Source: Chitinophaga sp. XS-30
GTDB lineage: Bacteria > Bacteroidota > Bacteroidia > Chitinophagales > Chitinophagaceae
DNA: 64,000 nucleotides
Reading direction: 5' to 3'
NCBI RefSeq assembly: GCF_008086345.1
Contig: NZ_CP043006.1
Coordinates: 3,160,032 to 3,224,031, forward strand
The translations under genes were made by a program, and so were the position numbers. The notes beneath the pieces were generated by a model. It saw only the letters and a program-made list of their open reading frames with translations. It ran no database searches and was not told the DNA's origin. Positions 61,701-64,000 of this stretch are shown one piece after another (within the stretch, counting starts at the first letter, position 1; each line of letters begins with the position of its first letter).

Positions 61701-62030
61701 ACAAAATATTACTCCGAAAACTATTGGACGCCTGAGCGCACGGACGCCCGTTTCCCGCGATTGAATACATCGCCCGCCTCCAACAAGCTGACATCGGACT
61801 TCTGGTTCCAGAACGGTGCGTACCTGCGTGTGAAATATGTGCAACTGGGATATAACCTGCAAAGCACAGGGTTAAAACGCATGGGCATCCGAAACATACG
61901 AATGTATGCCAACGCCCAGAATCCTTTTGTTGCCACGGGAATGAAGCTTACTGATCCTGAAAGCCAGGGCAACCAGTGGACTTATGGCATTATGAAAACC
62001 TATATGGTAGGATGTAACGTTCAATTCTAA
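58767..62030 (+). CDS. SusC/RagA-family TonB-linked transporter with STN signalling domain
   Basis: The 1087-residue protein has a long N terminus typical of Chitinophagaceae (KRFPRRESAVLKVLRIMKL, then the signal peptide TTFLLFAGISCAFSSASYSQ). A secretin/TonB short N-terminal domain lies at about 48-115 (ISVRLTDATLPDLFSQIKLQ, VREVLDLALRDTRLTYRI). A CarboxypepD_reg-like domain is at 130-210. The plug follows with GGVTGLQVRQGSGLPGGDA and ITVLKDAAAAAVYGARGGNG, then the barrel. The STN domain should signal through the upstream FecR to the FecI sigma factor. It would import an oligosaccharide or similar ligand with the SusD protein that follows after 10 bp. Confidence 0.96.
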   Translation: MQKIHVGKRFPRRESAVLKVLRIMKLTTFLLFAGISCAFSSASYSQGRISVRLTDATLPDLFSQIKLQSDWRIFYKDELISREQKVTLDVKDKDVREVLDLALRDTRLTYRIIKKQVAIISRDELLPDGRFVQEDTGFVIKGRIYDTHEPPQGIPGVTVRIKNSNKGAMADADGYFTIRAKKNDVLIFSLMGYHPEEFTVSRPLSNLTISLKENISALDEVVVVGLSELQRKHIASSVGSVDVESRMSGKPVTQISQALQGGVTGLQVRQGSGLPGGDAASIKIRGLSTLGNGDPLVLVDGIPMDMDFIDPLTVESITVLKDAAAAAVYGARGGNGVILVTTKRGVPGRVAVTYDGYFGVQAPSRMPDLVDAPTYMNMYNEALVNNGRPVFYTQDAIDSTRMGVDPLKYPNTDWQDVIIKKNAPITSHSLSVSGGNSMARFALTANYQFHDGMIPVSNSRKYNIRANTSVSLSKKFLVNMDMLAIKRNVSYPNRPNGSGGNRMLEDVYRVPPTVLPKYPVEDGSPVIYGRYVDIVNPLAYAEVGGARRYESMQSSINLQPKWEVMPGLNLKGQLSYRLNSDVIRTSRNNYHFFDYYTGQLVQTWGQQRTRDFYRTTYYYASASADYTFDIGKHHFFALLGYSQEETQSGDWDIWSILGTYSKVNYSYADKYLVEAAFRMDGNSKFGPGHKYGYFPSVAVGWNVHKENFLKDSRAVSNLKLRASYGQLGNQNINPYLYQNLISTTDGVEGTWGNPDITWETVNLLDIGFDLGLYNNRIEVTFDYYDKRTDGILLTPPVSYVGGLGTPPINAGKVRNQGLELAVNYNENFGKDWSISIRPGITYNENEILSLKGGPYITTSAARIHQEGYTINSIYGYQSDGLLQADDFEADGKSKVPIFLGQLPGDIKYVDQNGDGLIDGNDQKLIGNRTPKVDYFSNFRVGYKNWDLEWLIQGVSDNDVLLAGMLAYPLDMSFDGGVPTKYYSENYWTPERTDARFPRLNTSPASNKLTSDFWFQNGAYLRVKYVQLGYNLQSTGLKRMGIRNIRMYANAQNPFVATGMKLTDPESQGNQWTYGIMKTYMVGCNVQF

Positions 62031-62040
62031 ATCAGCAATC

Positions 62041-63642
62041 ATGAAAAAAATGAAATTTTCTTATATATGGATCGCAACCTGTGTTGGTATTACAGCACTA
62101 TCGGGATGTGAGAAGTTCCTTACCAACGATCATCCCACACAGATATCCGATGCTGAATGGTGGAATACGGAAGCGAATGCTACCAATGCCTTGGGATCTG
62201 TCTACGCTGGCGTGCCTGCGGGATCTACCGGCCGTAATGTGATGCTTATCTCCGGCATGACCGATGAAGGGGTGAGCAGGGGAGAGAACCGAGGTAACTA
62301 CGATATATTTACGCGCGGGCTGCAGAACGCAACCTGGGACGTAGCAGAGTGGATCTGGCGGGATAACTACCTGGATATCCGCCGGGCCTGCCGTTTCCTG
62401 GAGAACGTGGATAAATGTTTCATGGACGAAGCACTAAAAGAACGCATGAAATACGAAGCTCGCGCGCTTCGCGCCTACTATCATATGGAATGCCTCCTTT
62501 ATTTTGGCGGTATCCCTATCGTTACAAAATCCCTGACACCGAACGAAAACTTTCTCCCAAGGAATACGGAACAGGAAGTGTACGATTTCATTGCTGCCGA
62601 ATTAAAAGCCTGCGGTGAAAATCTGCCGCCTGAATATAACAATAACGAAGCTTGGCGTATTTCCGGCAACGCTTGTTACGCACTGCTGGCGCGGTTAGCT
62701 ATGTACTACAAGAAGTATGACGTGGCTAGGGACGCTGCCGCAGACGTTATCACTTCAGGTGTTCACAGCCTATACCGGAGCAGCAATCCTGCCAACAGCT
62801 ACTCCGAATTGTTCATGTACGCCGGCGAACTGAATAAGGAACGTATCTGGTTCAAACTTAACGGCTGCGGCAATGCCTGGACGACCTTTGCGCCTTATGG
62901 TATCGGCGGGGAAACCTATTTGTCGCCAACCCAGAGCGTAGTGGACAACTATGAAACGAAGCAGGGTTACTCGATTCAGGAGCTTGGTCCGGATTCAGTG
63001 GAGATCTATCGCAGAGAACCTAACTACAACAACAATCGTGATCCGCGTCTATCCGCTTCTGTCCTTTATCCGGGTCAGTCGTTCGTGCAAAGTTCTTATA
63101 TCCTGAAGCCATTTGATCCTTCCTTGCAGAACCCTGACAAGATCGGCGTGCAGAAATCTACCGCTACAGGTTACTGGGTGCGCAAATACCTCGATCCAAG
63201 AGACCGGCAGTCCGGCCCCCGTAACCTCGATTTTATGTTCATCCGCTACGCGGAAGTGCTGCTGAATTACGTGGAGTCGCTGGTAGAGCTGGACGACTGG
63301 CAGAACCCCGATATCGCCACCCATCTCAACGATATCCGCTCCCGTGCGGGTATGCCCGACGTAGACCTCGCCCGGTACAATACCCAGGAGAAGCTGCGCG
63401 CTTTCATCCGCAGGGAACGCCAGGCAGAGCTGGCCTTTGAAGGGCAGCGTTACTTCGACATCCGCAGATGGGGTACTGTGAATACCGTTATGAACGGACC
63501 TGTGTACGGCGCCACTGACCCCGATACCGGAGAAGCCATCCTTGTGCAGGACCGCGTTTACCGTACCCGCGACTTCTACTGGCCGATCCCTGAAAAAGAG
63601 ATACTCTCCAACCCGAACATGGAGCAGAACGACGATTACTAG
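62041..63642 (+). CDS. SusD/RagB-family surface nutrient-binding lipoprotein
   Basis: The 533-residue protein has a lipobox in VGITALSGC followed by EKFLTNDHPTQISDAEWW. The SusD TPR-like fold has KERMKYEARALRAYYHMECLLYFGGIP near residue 140. The C-terminal region has FMFIRYAEVLLNYVESLVELDDW and RRERQAELAFEGQRYFDIRRWG. Length is normal for the family, in contrast to the island SusD. It would bind ligand above the SusC channel. A terminator follows, so the FecI-FecR-SusC-SusD unit ends here. Confidence 0.95.
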   Translation: MKKMKFSYIWIATCVGITALSGCEKFLTNDHPTQISDAEWWNTEANATNALGSVYAGVPAGSTGRNVMLISGMTDEGVSRGENRGNYDIFTRGLQNATWDVAEWIWRDNYLDIRRACRFLENVDKCFMDEALKERMKYEARALRAYYHMECLLYFGGIPIVTKSLTPNENFLPRNTEQEVYDFIAAELKACGENLPPEYNNNEAWRISGNACYALLARLAMYYKKYDVARDAAADVITSGVHSLYRSSNPANSYSELFMYAGELNKERIWFKLNGCGNAWTTFAPYGIGGETYLSPTQSVVDNYETKQGYSIQELGPDSVEIYRREPNYNNNRDPRLSASVLYPGQSFVQSSYILKPFDPSLQNPDKIGVQKSTATGYWVRKYLDPRDRQSGPRNLDFMFIRYAEVLLNYVESLVELDDWQNPDIATHLNDIRSRAGMPDVDLARYNTQEKLRAFIRRERQAELAFEGQRYFDIRRWGTVNTVMNGPVYGATDPDTGEAILVQDRVYRTRDFYWPIPEKEILSNPNMEQNDDY

Positions 63643-63659
63643 TTTGTTATGATAGCACA

Positions 63660-63706
63660 GGGGCTGTGCCGGAAGTACATTTACTTTTGGTGCAGCCCCC
63701 TTTTAA
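63660..63706 (+). terminator. Terminator after the second susD gene
   Basis: The arms GGGGCTG and CAGCCCC, with further partial pairing inside, are followed by CTTTTAATTT. It begins 18 bp after the susD stop. Confidence 0.65.
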
Positions 63707-63773
63707 TTTGTCCTGCCGATACAGGCACAGATTCTAATTCGTATTTTGTCAGGAAATCACCTAAATAAAATCA

Positions 63774-64000
63774 TGGGAAAAAAAGAAATCCATTCTTCCA
63801 GGAGGTCATTCCTCCGGAACTCGGTTGGAGCGCTGGCTGCGTTTACCATCGTGCCCAGGCATGTATTGGGACGCGGGTACCTCGCCCCGAGTGACCAGTT
63901 GACCAAGGCGGTGGTGGGCACCGGCGGTATGGGCCGCGGCCACTTCGGCTATGCCGGCACCAGGGTCGTAGCGATTTGCGATGTGGACAAGAGCCACATC
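63774..64000 (+). CDS. Gfo/Idh/MocA-family oxidoreductase with Tat signal, 3' truncated
   Basis: The first 75 residues are present. MGKKEIHSSRRSFLRN contains a twin-arginine motif (SRRSFL), and the signal runs to about residue 33. It is followed by TKAVVGTGGMGRGHFGY, an NAD(P)-binding GxGxMG motif, and by VVAICDVDKSH, the second strand ending in the acidic residue. Members oxidise or rearrange sugars in the periplasm. The position after the SusCD operon, behind a terminator, suggests a related catabolic role. The frame is open to the end of the window. Confidence 0.88.

Overview
The window looks like a chromosome segment of a Bacteroidota bacterium of the Chitinophagaceae (Chitinophaga-like) type. 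The grounds are two SusC/SusD pairs, a FecI-type sigma factor with FecR anti-sigma factor feeding an STN-domain SusC, DUF4249 and DUF5017 lipoproteins, an LptD/OstA-like pair, type B ribosomal protein L31, and several promoters of the Bacteroidota form TTTG-N18-20-TAnnTTTG. The genus is an inference.

Layout. 1-18.6 kb is core: adhesin-like proteins, acylphosphatase, a 2H phosphoesterase, tpiA, a GlmU-family protein, rpmE2, yajQ, a BlaI/BlaR1-like operon with readable operators, a TonB receptor/DUF4249/barrel operon, an AraC regulator, hppA and the NAD(P)HX repair enzyme. 18.6-28.7 kb holds two paralogous outer-membrane proteins, nhaA and an envelope block (OstA-like, MlaD, amidase, LptD). 28.7-29.8 kb is a toxin-antitoxin-like pair separated by seven imperfect palindromes. 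30.0-35.3 kb is a small sugar-catabolic cluster whose regulator and glycosidase carry four single-base frameshifts. 35.4-53.9 kb is a visibly AT-richer block that reads as one polysaccharide-utilisation locus: two sulfatases, SusC/SusD, DUF5017 lipoprotein, VCBS protein, two sialidase-like proteins, a mutarotase-symporter fusion and an FAD oxidoreductase. It ends at the 3' end of a tRNA-Arg gene. 54.1-64 kb returns to the core composition: ung, plsC, a VOC protein, an AraC regulator, FecI, FecR, SusC, SusD and the start of a Tat-exported Gfo/Idh/MocA oxidoreductase.

How the genes work together. The AT-rich locus would desulfate and desialylate a host-type or mucin-type glycan, import it through SusCD, and take up the freed sialic acid through the fusion protein. 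No sialic acid lyase or epimerase gene is visible, so catabolism would be encoded elsewhere. The FecI-FecR-SusC-SusD set is a surface-signalling uptake system that senses its own substrate. The BlaI/BlaR1-like pair is autoregulated through two operators that cover its own promoter.

The features most worth following up are the 29.0-29.3 kb palindrome array, in which every copy encodes a start-Lys-stop mini-ORF in the same sequence context as the downstream antitoxin-like start codon; the 17-bp repeats in the susC leader at 37.16-37.23 kb; the clustered frameshifts at 30.5-33.9 kb; and the BlaR1-like sensor with 16-residue Trp repeats. Functional calls rest on motif reading and remembered family features. 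No search, alignment or folding program was run.
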